From the NCBI GenBank assembly GCA_905478165.1, contig CAJQHK010000017.1:1-59949 (forward strand): DNA of 59,949 bases, written 5' to 3'. Below the pieces are notes generated by a model. The model saw only the letters and a list, made by a program, of their open reading frames with translations, was not told where the DNA came from and searched no databases. Position numbers and translations under genes: made by a program. Numbering within the stretch: the stretch's first letter is position 1; every line of letters begins with the position of its first letter. This stretch comes from an uncultured Rickettsiales bacterium (lineage in GTDB: Bacteria; Pseudomonadota; Alphaproteobacteria; Rickettsiales; UBA1997). Shown here piece after piece: positions 1 to 9,620 of this stretch.

Positions 1-358
<358 letters not shown>

Positions 359-360
359 TT

Positions 361-552
361 GTATGCATAATTTACATGCAGTATAAAGTTAATTATTTTT
401 TTAATCATATGTGAATTAATTATCCTTAATTGGATTTTCTAACTCTTTCTAACTAAAGAGTCGAGTAGTATATTTCTACTCGGTAGAGTTTTAACAAACT
501 TAATTTATTATGATCTCATAATGTGTCAATTATTTCGATGATCTCATCTTTT
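361..552 (+). other. 23S-5S transcribed spacer with processing-type hairpins
   Basis: No gene is visible here. Directly after the 23S end there is an imperfect stem around TATGCAT/ATGCA (366-380). Further on are two clean hairpins: CTCTTT/AAAGAG at 443-448/455-460, and CGAGTAG/CTACTCG at 462-468/476-482 with a 7-nt loop. A third, CTCATC/GATGAG, is at 546-551/554-559. Stacked stems between rRNA genes normally serve RNase processing of the pre-rRNA. There is no T-run after the stems, so a terminator before 5S is unlikely. Confidence 0.5.
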
Positions 553-570
553 GATGAGTAATATTTATTG

Positions 571-686
571 GCTTGATGATCATAGCATCATGGACCCACT
601 TGATACATTCCGAACTCGCCAGTGAAACGTGAGTTGCGCCGATGGTACTTGGTTTTTTAGCCTGGGAGAGTAGGTCATCATCAAGC
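571..686 (+). rRNA. rrf: 5S ribosomal RNA
   Basis: The sequence carries the 5S hallmarks in order: CATTCCGAACTCG (606-618), GTGAAAC, the GCGCCGATGGTACTTGG block (635-652) and GGGAGAGTAGG (664-674). The terminal helix pairs GCTTGATGAT (571-580) with ATCATCAAGC (677-686). The pairing continues outside the mature ends, ATGAGTAATATTTAT (554-568) against ATAAATATTACTCAT (688-702), giving an unusually long precursor stem. The gene follows 23S in the same orientation, so the two are probably cotranscribed. The 248 bases after it, up to lpxK, show no gene and no convincing terminator. Confidence 0.93.
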
Positions 687-934
687 TTATAAATATTACT
701 CATTAGAAATTCCTGATTACCCATGAAAAAAAATTATTGTATCTAAAAAACAAGCTATTATTATTTTTAATCCATGCACGTTACGGTAATTGTTACTATC
801 AAAATTAGGATTATTTCTATCAGATTTAGAATGTTTGTTGCACCCTCAATGACGAGTTTTGCCACCTCCTAAAGATCTTTGCATTTATAATATACTCTTT
901 AGTCGTTTTAGTAACATCAGGGTGGTACCAAATA

Positions 935-1906
935 TTACAAGGTTGATAAAAAGTCACTAAACTCAAGCTCCCCCTCTAACTCCACTTCTATATCTAAAAA
1001 TTTAATCTTATCTTGATACTTTTTATCCATTCTTATCCAGTCCTTTTTTGTAGTCACCAGTTCTAAATTATGTTTTTTTGCTAATTTTGTTAATCTTTGT
1101 AAATCATTTTGACTGTATTGATAATGATCAGCAAATGAAAATTTTTTCTTAATATTGGCGCCAGAATTTTTTAAACTTTTAAAGAATTTATCAGGATGGC
1201 CTATTCCAGCAAAAGCAAGAACGTCCTTATCAATAAAATCTTCACCATTGATAATTTTTAATTTAGCATTAATAAGTTTTTTACCTTTACAAAATCTCTT
1301 TTTAATATTTTTTCGATCCTCATTGATTATAATAATTATATCTGCCCTTTTAACACCAATTGCGATAAACTCTCTTAGAGGGCCGGCAGGAAAGGTTAAT
1401 TCATTACCAAAACCGTAATAACCATCTACTACTAAAATTGAAAGATCTTTTTTCCAAGAAAAATTTTGAAAACCATCATCAATAATTAAAAACTCATTTT
1501 TTGAGAATTCTTTTTGTTCTAAAATTTTAGAAGTAATTTTGTGACAAATAAATGAATCAGAGCAACCCTTCAAGAGCAAAGCCTCGTCACCAACATCTGT
1601 AGCTGTATGTTTATGATTTAATTTAGTCAGATTTTTAATCTCACCACCATAACCCTTGCTTAAATAGGAAAATTTTATTCCTTTTTTTTTAAGTAAATTG
1701 CCAACCTTAAGGGTTACAGGCGTTTTTCCTGCCCCACCTAAAGTTAAGTTAGCAATACAAATAGTTTTAATTTTTTGTTTTTTATTTTGATAGAGAGTTA
1801 TCTGAAGAATTATCTTAAAAAGATAACCAATTTGATAAAAGAAAGATAGTGGAAGTAAAAAATGCGCTATTAAAGACTTTTCTTGCCAAAACTTTGGAGT
1901 TTTCAT
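935..1906 (-). CDS. lpxK: Tetraacyldisaccharide 4'-kinase
   Basis: Inner-membrane kinase that phosphorylates the 4' position of the lipid A disaccharide precursor. An N-terminal hydrophobic segment (about 12-38) is followed by the P-loop GGAGKTP (57-63), GYGG (85-88), GDEA (106-109), DDGFQN (143-148) and PAGPLRE (173-179), all LpxK signatures. The length of 323 residues is normal. It overlaps the upstream lpxC by 4 nt (ATGA), so the two are probably translationally coupled. Finding lpxK and lpxC adjacent is unusual for proteobacteria but joins two steps of the same pathway, and indicates a lipid A-containing outer membrane. Confidence 0.96.
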   Translation of the reverse strand: MKTPKFWQEKSLIAHFLLPLSFFYQIGYLFKIILQITLYQNKKQKIKTICIANLTLGGAGKTPVTLKVGNLLKKKGIKFSYLSKGYGGEIKNLTKLNHKHTATDVGDEALLLKGCSDSFICHKITSKILEQKEFSKNEFLIIDDGFQNFSWKKDLSILVVDGYYGFGNELTFPAGPLREFIAIGVKRADIIIIINEDRKNIKKRFCKGKKLINAKLKIINGEDFIDKDVLAFAGIGHPDKFFKSLKNSGANIKKKFSFADHYQYSQNDLQRLTKLAKKHNLELVTTKKDWIRMDKKYQDKIKFLDIEVELEGELEFSDFLSTL

Positions 1907-2751
1907 GAAGATGTATTAGCTGACAAAAAATGTAGAAATTTATTATTAATGTAGTGCCCAGGCTTTTTGACCTCAAAATGTCCAAGAATATATTGTCCAA
2001 ACAAATTAATATCACCAATAAAATCAAGAGCCTTATGCCTAGCTAATTCATTCTCATAACGCAAACCACCTTCATTTAAAATACCATTTTCACCAATAAT
2101 TATTGCATTATCAAGAGATCCTCCCTTGCCAAGACCTAATTTTTTAATTTGCTCAACGTCTCTCTCAAAAGCAAAAGTTCGAGCTCGACATAAGTCGCTT
2201 CTAAAGGAGTGAAATTTTGGATCAAAGGAGATGTTTTCCTTACCGACCACCCTGTGAACAAAATCAATCTCCAAATCAAAAGAAAATTTATCAGATGGAG
2301 ATATTTTAATTTTCTTATCACCTTCTTCAAATAGAATTTCCTTTTTAATTTTAAGAATTTTTGGTGGTAAATTTTGCTTCTTTACTCCTGCAGATTCTAA
2401 TAAAAAGACGAATGGCTCAGAACTGCCATCGACAATTGGCATCTCCTCTCCGTCCATCTCAATGATTAGATTATTAATACGAGAACCCCAAATAGCAGCC
2501 ATAAAATGCTCAATAGTTGAGACTGAAACTTGATCAGAATTAGAAATCGTAGTTCCGAGTTGAGCCTTGGTTACATTTCTATAATCAGCAATAATAACAT
2601 TATTTTTATCTGCAATATCAGACCTTCTAAAGATAATACCATGATTATCAGGGGCTGGATATAGATTTACATTAGTCTCTTTGCCACTATGTAAGCCTAT
2701 GCCAGAAAAACTAATTTCATTTGCAATTGTATTTTGTTTATCACTGAACAT
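1903..2751 (-). CDS. lpxC: UDP-3-O-acyl-N-acetylglucosamine deacetylase
   Basis: Zinc-dependent enzyme of the committed step of lipid A synthesis. The zinc ligands can be placed at H82 (TIEHFMAA), H239 and D243 (ELARHKALDFIGD), with the catalytic E81 and general acid H266 (KPGHYINN). At 282 residues it is slightly shorter than E. coli LpxC at the C-terminus, with no missing catalytic residue. It begins at an ATG, and the 302 bases upstream hold no other gene, so its promoter should lie there. It forms a two-gene unit with lpxK. Confidence 0.97.
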   Translation of the reverse strand: MFSDKQNTIANEISFSGIGLHSGKETNVNLYPAPDNHGIIFRRSDIADKNNVIIADYRNVTKAQLGTTISNSDQVSVSTIEHFMAAIWGSRINNLIIEMDGEEMPIVDGSSEPFVFLLESAGVKKQNLPPKILKIKKEILFEEGDKKIKISPSDKFSFDLEIDFVHRVVGKENISFDPKFHSFRSDLCRARTFAFERDVEQIKKLGLGKGGSLDNAIIIGENGILNEGGLRYENELARHKALDFIGDINLFGQYILGHFEVKKPGHYINNKFLHFLSANTSS

Positions 2752-3053
2752 TATTTAAATTATCTATTTTTAGATTTTTCTAGGAATAATTCTTCCACTT
2801 CATTTCTATTTTATTTTTAGTTATGGCATATTTTTAGCCAACTACTCAACTCCTTAATGACACCAAACCACATGTCACACCCAGATAAAATAACATCTCT
2901 TTTTGGCAAATAAAATAATCCCCCCCTTTTTTTTCTACACTATTTTTTAGAAGAGATGTCAAGGTAACGGATGTAGATAGGATGATTCCTGCTATCGTCT
3001 AGTTTTACACCATACTGTCATTTTTTGGGGGTAAAATATTCTAAAAATGAGTA
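2752..3053. other. Intergenic region between htpG end and lpxC start
   Basis: 302 bases without a convincing ORF. It should hold the lpxC promoter (minus strand) and the end of the htpG transcript. A weak inverted repeat, ACATCTCTT (2893-2901) and AAGAGATGT (2951-2959), surrounds a C7T8 homopolymer block (2921-2935). GATTCCTGCTATCG near 2984-2997 loosely resembles the half-site of the dispersed palindromic repeat seen elsewhere in the window. No tRNA or known riboswitch was recognised. Confidence 0.4.
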
Positions 3054-4919
3054 CTATCCTGCCATTAATTTATTCAACCTAACCGTAAAATCCTTAACAT
3101 CAATAACATCTTCTCCGGCACTAATACAGGCTTGATCAAAAAGAGTTTTAATATTATCTTTTATATTCTCTATTTTACCAGAATCCGCGATATTATCCTG
3201 TAAGGATTTAATAATAGAATGATTAGGGTTGATCTCTAAAATTTTAGCAGAAATTGAAGGAATTTGATTTTGCTCTTTCAAATATCTTTCCATTCTAATG
3301 TCCATAGACCCGCTATCAACAGCTAAACACACTGGACTAGAGGTTAGTTTATTAGAAATTTTTACGTCTTTAATTTTATCTCCTAAAATTTCTTTAGCCA
3401 ATTTTATCAAGCCAGCTAAGTCGCTATTAGTGACGTCCTTAATATCTTTATTTTTTTTATCATCAGAAGATTCTTCTTTTTTACCATCCAAATTAATATC
3501 GGCTCTAGTTGCTGAAACAAATTCCTTTTCCTTATATACGTTAGAAACTGTAACCCAAAAATCATCAACCGCATCAGTTAGAAACAAAACGTCTGCCCCC
3601 TTATCAGAAAAACCTTCCAATTGCGGACTATCTTTAATTTTTTTAACTGATTCACCAGTTAAGAAATAAATTTTATTTTGACCTTCTTTAGAATTTTTAA
3701 AATATTCTTGTAAAGAAATTAATTTATCAGGAGAATTTAAGCTATAGAAACGCGATAAACTAAGAATCTTATCTTTAAATTCACTAGATTCACAAAGACC
3801 CTCTTTAAAAACGGCTCCAAAATTATTCCAAAATTTTAGATATTTTTCCTCATCTTTTTTAGATATTTTTTCTAACTCAGATAATACCTTCTTGATAAGA
3901 GATTTTTTAATCTTTTCTAGAATCAGATTATGCTGCAAAGATTCGCGACTAACATTTAAAGGTAAATCCTCGGAATCAACCAAACCCCTCATAAATCTTA
4001 GCCAAGCTGGTACAAGATTTAAATCTTCGCTAATAAAAACCTTTTTAACATAAAGCTTCACACTACCTTTTCTATCTGGATGAAAAAGATCAAAAGGCTT
4101 CATACCAGGAATAAAAAGTAGGTTAGTATATTCAATAGCACCTTCGGCCTTAGTATGAATGGTCATATATGGCTCGCCAGGTAAATGAGAGATATTTTTG
4201 TAAAAATTTTCATACTCTTCCTTAGAAACCTCTGCTTTAGGTCTAGACCAAAGTGCTCTGGTAGAATTTAAAATTTCCTTCTCACCCTTTTCATCAATAT
4301 GCTCAATTTTAACATTAATATGATCAGAATAAGTCTTGACTACATGCTTAATGTGAAAAATGTCTAAAAAGTCTTTTTCATCCTTTTTTAAGTGCAAAAT
4401 GATTTTAGTCCCTATTTCAGTTTTATCAGATTGGTCAATTTCAAAATTACCAGCACCTGTTGAGCTCCACTTAAAAGACTCGTCACTATCATATTTTTTT
4501 GACTCGACAACTATTTTTTCAGAAATCATGAAGGCAGAATAAAAGCCAACACCAAATTGCCCAATTAACTCTACATCCTTCTTGTTTTCTCCAGTTAAAG
4601 ACTTTATAAAATTTTCAGTTCCAGATTTGGCAATTGTTCCAAGATTTTCTTTAAGATCCTCCTCATTCATCCCAACGCCATTATCTTCAATGGTAAAAGT
4701 TTTTGCCTCTTTATCGAATGAAATATTAATTTTTAATTCCTCATCCTCTTTTAAAATACCAGATTCTTGAGAAGATAAATAACGAATTTTATCGCAAGCA
4801 TCAGAAGCATTAGATATAAGCTCTCTTAAAGCGACATCCTTATTGGTATATAGCGAGTTAATCATAAGGTTCAAAACCTTACTTATCTCAACATCAAATT
4901 CATATTTTTTTACAGTCAT
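3054..4919 (-). CDS. htpG: Molecular chaperone HtpG (Hsp90)
   Basis: Cytosolic ATP-dependent chaperone. The N-terminal GHKL ATPase domain shows the Asn motif RELISNASDACDKIRY (about 32-47), DNGVGM, GTIAKSGT and GQFGVGFYSAFM. The middle domain carries the conserved RALWSRPK, FIPGMKPFDLF and VSRESLQ blocks, and a C-terminal dimerisation domain follows. The length of 621 residues is typical. It stands alone, with 136 bases to lipA and 302 to lpxC. I did not find a clear heat-shock (sigma-32) promoter upstream. Confidence 0.98.
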   Translation of the reverse strand: MTVKKYEFDVEISKVLNLMINSLYTNKDVALRELISNASDACDKIRYLSSQESGILKEDEELKINISFDKEAKTFTIEDNGVGMNEEDLKENLGTIAKSGTENFIKSLTGENKKDVELIGQFGVGFYSAFMISEKIVVESKKYDSDESFKWSSTGAGNFEIDQSDKTEIGTKIILHLKKDEKDFLDIFHIKHVVKTYSDHINVKIEHIDEKGEKEILNSTRALWSRPKAEVSKEEYENFYKNISHLPGEPYMTIHTKAEGAIEYTNLLFIPGMKPFDLFHPDRKGSVKLYVKKVFISEDLNLVPAWLRFMRGLVDSEDLPLNVSRESLQHNLILEKIKKSLIKKVLSELEKISKKDEEKYLKFWNNFGAVFKEGLCESSEFKDKILSLSRFYSLNSPDKLISLQEYFKNSKEGQNKIYFLTGESVKKIKDSPQLEGFSDKGADVLFLTDAVDDFWVTVSNVYKEKEFVSATRADINLDGKKEESSDDKKNKDIKDVTNSDLAGLIKLAKEILGDKIKDVKISNKLTSSPVCLAVDSGSMDIRMERYLKEQNQIPSISAKILEINPNHSIIKSLQDNIADSGKIENIKDNIKTLFDQACISAGEDVIDVKDFTVRLNKLMAG

Positions 4920-5055
4920 TATTTTAATAAGTAAATTATTTAAAGTAGTTTTTGATTAATTGAAGCTTCCTGAATTGTCTCTAAAAAACTTAGTGATGTA
5001 ATTTGGAGAGTTCCTGATTATCAATTATCTTAATATAAGAATTAATTAAAAATAT

Positions 5056-6021
5056 TCAACAAGATATTTTTTGCAATCTCCTTCTTTCATTTCTCATTTT
5101 CTCAAAATCATCTCCAGCGTGATAAGATGAGCGAGTTAACGGGCTAGCAGAAACCATCAAAAACCCCTTACTGTAAGCCATTTTTTCATAAAATTTAAAT
5201 TCATCAGGATGAATATAACTTTTTACTGGTGCGTGACGCATTGTAGGTCTTAAATATTGACCAATAGTAATAAAATCAACATCAGCGGATCGTAAATCAT
5301 CCATTACTTGCAAAATTTCTTCTTTTTTCTCCCCGAGACCAACCATTAATCCAGATTTAGTAAAAATCATAGGATCGATTTCTTTAACTGTTTTAAGAAG
5401 TGACAAGGAGTGAAAATATCTAGAACCGGGTCGAATTGCATGATAAAGTCCGGGAACCGTCTCAATATTATGGTTAAACACATCAGGCTTTGCAGCCACC
5501 ACTTTTTCAACTGCACCACGTTTACGAAGAAAGTCGGGCGTTAAAATTTCAATAGTAACTTTTGGGTTGGATTGACGTATTTTTTGAATTGATTCTACAA
5601 AATGATTGGCGCCACCATCAGGCAAATCATCACGATCTACTGAAGTAATTACGATATGATTAAGATCTAACTTGCCAACGGCGTCGGCAAGATTTTCAGG
5701 CTCTTTTGGGTCCAATTTACTTGGTTTTCCAGTGTCAATATTGCAAAAAGAGCAAGCTCTAGTGCAAATTGAGCCCATAATCATCACGGTCGCATGTTTT
5801 TTTGACCAACATTCCCCAATATTAGGGCATGCCGCCTCTTCACAAACAGTATTTAAATTTGAAGAGCGCATTAAGTCACGGGTTTCTTTAAAACCAGTTG
5901 AATTTGGCGCCTTAACCCTAATCCAGTTCGGCTTCCTTAAGAGACTTTCTTTTGGATGACTTTTAGCAAAGCCAAGCATATCCTTATTGTCGTTAATTTT
6001 TTCTACTATCTTTTCTTTCAT
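5056..6021 (-). CDS. lipA: Lipoyl synthase
   Basis: Radical-SAM enzyme that inserts two sulfurs into protein-bound octanoyl groups. Both clusters are visible: auxiliary-cluster cysteines C60, C65 and C71 ([12 protein letters not shown]) and radical-SAM cysteines C86, C90 and C93 (CTRACSFC). The C-terminal [11 protein letters not shown] contains the conserved Arg-Ser-Ser motif that supplies a serine ligand to the auxiliary cluster. 321 residues is normal. It is monocistronic here, with no lipB next to it. It implies active lipoylated dehydrogenases such as PDH and OGDH. Confidence 0.98.
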   Translation of the reverse strand: MKEKIVEKINDNKDMLGFAKSHPKESLLRKPNWIRVKAPNSTGFKETRDLMRSSNLNTVCEEAACPNIGECWSKKHATVMIMGSICTRACSFCNIDTGKPSKLDPKEPENLADAVGKLDLNHIVITSVDRDDLPDGGANHFVESIQKIRQSNPKVTIEILTPDFLRKRGAVEKVVAAKPDVFNHNIETVPGLYHAIRPGSRYFHSLSLLKTVKEIDPMIFTKSGLMVGLGEKKEEILQVMDDLRSADVDFITIGQYLRPTMRHAPVKSYIHPDEFKFYEKMAYSKGFLMVSASPLTRSSYHAGDDFEKMRNERRRLQKISC

Positions 6022-6098
6022 CTAAATAATTATTGAATTTTTAAAAAATATTAATGATACTAGATTTTTTGTAAAGTGTAAATTTAATTATTTAAGAA

Positions 6099-6305
6099 AT
6101 GGCTGAAGGTAAAGTAAGTAAAAATAGTCGTAAAAACAAACAGGTTGCTGTAAAAAAGAAGTTTAACGATAAAGAGGTTGAGCCAATTCTATATTACGGC
6201 GTGCACGCTGGTCATGGTAAATATATCTCAGCAAAATTCACAGGAACTAGTAACCTAGTGTGTGACGATGCTGGTAAACCAGTGATCTGGGATCAAATCC
6301 AATAG
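6099..6305 (+). CDS. Small basic protein of unknown function (68 aa)
   Basis: I do not recognise this protein. The first 28 residues are lysine-rich and probably disordered. The remaining 40 contain the compact block YYGVHAGHGKYISAKF, then NLVCDD and a terminal PVIWDQIQ, which look like conserved structured sequence. It starts at ATG 6099 and ends 7 bases before the alpha/beta hydrolase at 6313 in the same direction, so they are probably cotranscribed. Codon use resembles the neighbours. The tight spacing and ordinary composition support a real gene. Nucleic-acid or ribosome association would suit its charge but is a guess. Confidence 0.7.
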   Translation: MAEGKVSKNSRKNKQVAVKKKFNDKEVEPILYYGVHAGHGKYISAKFTGTSNLVCDDAGKPVIWDQIQ

Positions 6306-6312
6306 ATTGTGA

Positions 6313-7074
6313 ATGCCTGAAATAATAATCACGGGTCCAGCTGGTAAGATTGAAGGAAGATATCATCAAAATAAAGATATTAAAGCCCCAGTTGCACTAG
6401 TTTTACATCCCCACCCACTTCATGGTGGAACAATGAATAATAAAGTCACCTATCACCTTTTTAAATCCTTTGTTGATAATGGCTTCTCAGTACTTCGTAT
6501 CAATTTTAGAGGAGTCGGAAAGTCTGAAGGTACATTTAATGACGGTGTTGGCGAGTTGCAAGATGCCACCGCCGCCCTCAACTGGCTTCATAGTAAAAAT
6601 ATGGAAGCTTCTATCTTTTGGTTAGCCGGATTTTCCTTTGGCTCTTGGGTTGGTTTACAAGCTATTATGAGGAGGCCAGATATCGAAAGATACATTCTTG
6701 CTGCACCACCAGCCTCTAAATATAATTTTAACTTCATTGTTCCCTGCTCTGCTTCCGGCATGATCATTCAAGGTACCGCAGACGACATTTCTCTTGAAAA
6801 AGATTCTAGTAAAATCGCTGACAAGCTCAATCTTCGTGAAGAAGCTGAAGTTAAATATAACGTAGTACCAGATGCTAACCACTTTTTTAGTGATCATTTA
6901 TCTGAATTTGATCGTTTAACCAATGATTACATAAAGGAAAGTATATTAGAGGATTCTGGTAAAGTTAAAAAAGTCAAAAGGGATCGAAGAAGAAGAAGAA
7001 GGAAGAAGAAGGATACTCCTCTGACCAGATCTGAACAATATAGGTCGCCAATTAAGCCTCTGTCCTCTTTATAA
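6313..7074 (+). CDS. Alpha/beta hydrolase (COG2945-like) with polybasic tail
   Basis: Serine hydrolase fold: LHPHPLHGG (31-39) supplies the oxyanion region, GFSFGS (106-111) is the nucleophile elbow with Ser108, an Asp near 157-158 (GTADDIS) and His190 (PDANHFF) complete a plausible triad. This pattern matches the COG2945 family of small bacterial hydrolases, whose substrate is unknown. The odd part is the C-terminus, about residues 216-231, where a run of Arg and Lys is coded by AGA/AAG repeats around 6960-7010. The catalytic domain ends before this, so the tail may be a nucleic-acid- or membrane-binding extension. It is probably cotranscribed with the small basic protein upstream. Confidence 0.85.
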   Translation: MPEIIITGPAGKIEGRYHQNKDIKAPVALVLHPHPLHGGTMNNKVTYHLFKSFVDNGFSVLRINFRGVGKSEGTFNDGVGELQDATAALNWLHSKNMEASIFWLAGFSFGSWVGLQAIMRRPDIERYILAAPPASKYNFNFIVPCSASGMIIQGTADDISLEKDSSKIADKLNLREEAEVKYNVVPDANHFFSDHLSEFDRLTNDYIKESILEDSGKVKKVKRDRRRRRRKKKDTPLTRSEQYRSPIKPLSSL

Positions 7075-7321
7075 ATATTACCCCCAAGAGCAGAGTGCTG
7101 AAAGTGAGATAATTAACGCAATTCCATAATTTTATATCAAACTGGCTCTGCACGACCTATTCACAAAACTCTAAAACTCAAAAAATTTAATAGTTTATTT
7201 TTTAAGAGGGATTTTTTAAAGTTAGTAAGAGTTTAAAAAAGAATTTTTAGTAAACTAGTCTAACATGATTTAGAATATTTTGGGACGAGGGCAGTTTTCG
7301 TTTAGAAGTTCTGTAAAAATA

Positions 7322-8578
7322 TTAATATTCTAAAAAATACCTACTCTCAGAGTCAATAACCTTAAAATTATCATCACCAACCGATAAAATGGCAAAATTT
7401 CTCTGAACTATCCCATTGTCTAAAAATCTAAAAGTGCCATCAACACCCTCAAATCCAGACTTATTAAGAATAAAATCTTCCAATTCTATATCGCTATTTT
7501 TATATGCTAGATTGGCAACAGCCCAAACCATGTCATAAACAACACTTGTTACTCTATTAGGAATTTTTTGAAAATTATCATAATATAAATACTCATATTG
7601 TTTGTAAACTTCTGGATTAGAAGAGGAGATCCAAGAACCTTTTGCATTGGCATTATAAATAGTGGAGGCCTTATCCCATTCTTTTAATCCAAGAATTTGA
7701 ATCTCTCTTTTGTCAACATTATTTTCCTCTATTAATTTAAGTATTAAATCTAGATTATCTCCAGAGTCTGCTACTAAAATAGAGTCAGAATAAATTTTAT
7801 CTTCATTAGAAATAGGTATTTCAGCTAAGGACTTGACCTTATCCTCTTCACTTAAATCTTCATAAGCATTTTGTGAAATAGAGTAAGAATTAACAACTTT
7901 AGCAACAGAATTACTTATCTGCTTCTTATCATTATAGAAACTGCTGGAAATGAAATAAGCACCTTTTCTTGTAGATGTCTCTCTGAGGGAGTTTGCAACT
8001 TTTAGGCCATAAGAATTGTTTGGAGCTAGTATAGAAAAACTACCTATACCCTTATCAATACTATATTCTATCAACCTTTCAATTTGCTGATCAATTGCAA
8101 CCCCAGCAATAAAAACGTTCTTTTTGTTCGTCAAATTATCGTTATTGGATAAAGATAGTAATATGACATCTTTTTTTGAAACTATGTCTATTGCTGATTC
8201 TGTGGCAGTACTAAATAATGGACCAATAATAATTTTTATACCTCTACTAACGATATCCCTAACTGCCTTTCTTGTGCCGAACTCAGTGCCCTTACTGTCA
8301 AAAATCACCAACTCAATTCTTTGCTTAGGATCGTTCTTATATAGCGATAGATGTGCGGCACTTAATAAATCATTACCAATATCACTATACTTTCCTGTTA
8401 ATGGCAATAATATTGCAACCTTGGTCTTTCTTTTAAAGATAGCATCTAGAAAGCCACCATCATAGGATTCAAATTTTTTCTTAACATCTTGACTAAGAAT
8501 ACTATCATCTGGCATCTCAACTAGATTTGATGTCTTGCAAGAGCACAAAAAAAGAAAGACTATTAAAAATTGTTTCAT
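7322..8578 (-). CDS. Penicillin-binding-protein-activator-like lipoprotein (LppC/LpoA, periplasmic-binding fold)
   Basis: The N-terminus (MKQFLIVFLFLCSCKTS) is a lipoprotein signal with the likely lipidated Cys at 14. From about residue 52 (KVAILLPLTGKYSDIG) the protein follows the type-I periplasmic-binding fold used by the LppC/LpoA family: IIGPLFS near 119, ILAPNNSYG, and a C-terminal lobe with VYDMVWAVANLA. In E. coli LpoA activates PBP1A from the outer membrane; alphaproteobacterial relatives are annotated as PBP activators, but ligand binding cannot be excluded. It lies 1 base after zapE in a three-gene unit, which fits a cell-wall/division setting. Confidence 0.8.
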   Translation of the reverse strand: MKQFLIVFLFLCSCKTSNLVEMPDDSILSQDVKKKFESYDGGFLDAIFKRKTKVAILLPLTGKYSDIGNDLLSAAHLSLYKNDPKQRIELVIFDSKGTEFGTRKAVRDIVSRGIKIIIGPLFSTATESAIDIVSKKDVILLSLSNNDNLTNKKNVFIAGVAIDQQIERLIEYSIDKGIGSFSILAPNNSYGLKVANSLRETSTRKGAYFISSSFYNDKKQISNSVAKVVNSYSISQNAYEDLSEEDKVKSLAEIPISNEDKIYSDSILVADSGDNLDLILKLIEENNVDKREIQILGLKEWDKASTIYNANAKGSWISSSNPEVYKQYEYLYYDNFQKIPNRVTSVVYDMVWAVANLAYKNSDIELEDFILNKSGFEGVDGTFRFLDNGIVQRNFAILSVGDDNFKVIDSESRYFLEY

Positions 8579-8579
8579 T

Positions 8580-9617
8580 TTATTTTTTATTTGTGAGCTG
8601 CCTCAATCTAGACGCAGTTCTTTGAAAGAGATCAGATAATAAACCATCATGATATATTTTATCAATTGAATTTTGTGATAAAATAACTAATTTTATATTA
8701 TTTTCGTAAGCCTCATCAATAAAAGAAATAAACCTCTTGGTTTCGTTATTATAATGATTACCTAGCTCAGGTATGTTTTTAATAAAAATGATGTTAAAAT
8801 ATTTACAAATCTCTATAAAATCCACAACCCCCAAATTATCACCAAAAAAATTTTCAAAATCAATTAGCGCAATATTATGATGACTATCTTTAATGGTAAT
8901 TTTTCTACCCAGCACACACTTTGTCCATATTTCCATTTTAGCTCCAGATAAACTACCTTCCAAAACTTGATTGAATAACTTTTTGTTAAAATTATTTATT
9001 GGGTATAAAAAATTATTATCAAGATTTACATTAGAAGAGCGATAATCCCTCTTACCATCTAAACTCAATATCTGACATTCATTGAGCAGGGTATCTTTGA
9101 CAAATTCTAAAAAATATTGTCTCTGAATACCGTCCTTATATAAACTTAAAGGGTGTGAATTTGAAGTAAAAATTACTAAAATATGTTTTTTAAAAATATA
9201 TTTAAAAACGTCACTTAAAATCATGGCATCGACAATGTCATGAATCTGAAACTCGTCTAAACACAAAACCTTAGCACCTCCCAAGATATTGTTAATAGTA
9301 ATCTCTAAGACATTGTTCTTCCTGCTGGAGTCAGACCTGATATTATGTAACTCCCTATGTATAGTTTGTACAAAATCATTAAAATGAAAATATTTTTTAT
9401 CCTTTTTAATTAAATTAAAAAAATAACTCATCAACATGGACTTGCCCCTACCTACTTGACCATAAATATAAAGACTTTGAGGCTTTTTCGGGGAAAATAT
9501 TCTGCTACAAATACTCTCTTTTCTATTGGACGATTTAGATAGTTTTTCTAATTCCTGAAAAACAGGTATTTGGTTCTTATCGAGAGTAAATATTTTGGAA
9601 TTAAAAAATAACTGCAT
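8580..9617 (-). CDS. zapE: Cell division ATPase ZapE (AFG1-like)
   Basis: AAA+-like ATPase. The Walker A motif GQVGRGKS is at 53-60 and Walker B LCLDEF at 118-123, followed by the family-typical QIHDIVDAMIL and TSNSHPLSLYKDGIQRQYF. 345 residues is close to the E. coli ZapE length. ZapE modulates the FtsZ ring and its mitochondrial relative AFG1 helps remove misfolded respiratory subunits, so either role is possible. It is packed between the RmuC-like gene (3-nt gap) and the PBP-activator-like lipoprotein (1-nt gap), almost certainly one operon. Confidence 0.92.
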   Translation of the reverse strand: MQLFFNSKIFTLDKNQIPVFQELEKLSKSSNRKESICSRIFSPKKPQSLYIYGQVGRGKSMLMSYFFNLIKKDKKYFHFNDFVQTIHRELHNIRSDSSRKNNVLEITINNILGGAKVLCLDEFQIHDIVDAMILSDVFKYIFKKHILVIFTSNSHPLSLYKDGIQRQYFLEFVKDTLLNECQILSLDGKRDYRSSNVNLDNNFLYPINNFNKKLFNQVLEGSLSGAKMEIWTKCVLGRKITIKDSHHNIALIDFENFFGDNLGVVDFIEICKYFNIIFIKNIPELGNHYNNETKRFISFIDEAYENNIKLVILSQNSIDKIYHDGLLSDLFQRTASRLRQLTNKK

Positions 9618-9620
9618 TTA

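Noticed and set aside
530-724. A 64-codon minus-strand reading frame over the 5S gene
   Set aside because: It lies wholly antisense to 5S rRNA and its inverted-repeat flanks; composition is explained by the RNA.
3298-4770. Three plus-strand ORFs inside htpG
   Set aside because: They are antisense shadows of a complete conserved gene and encode Ser/Leu-rich low-information sequence.
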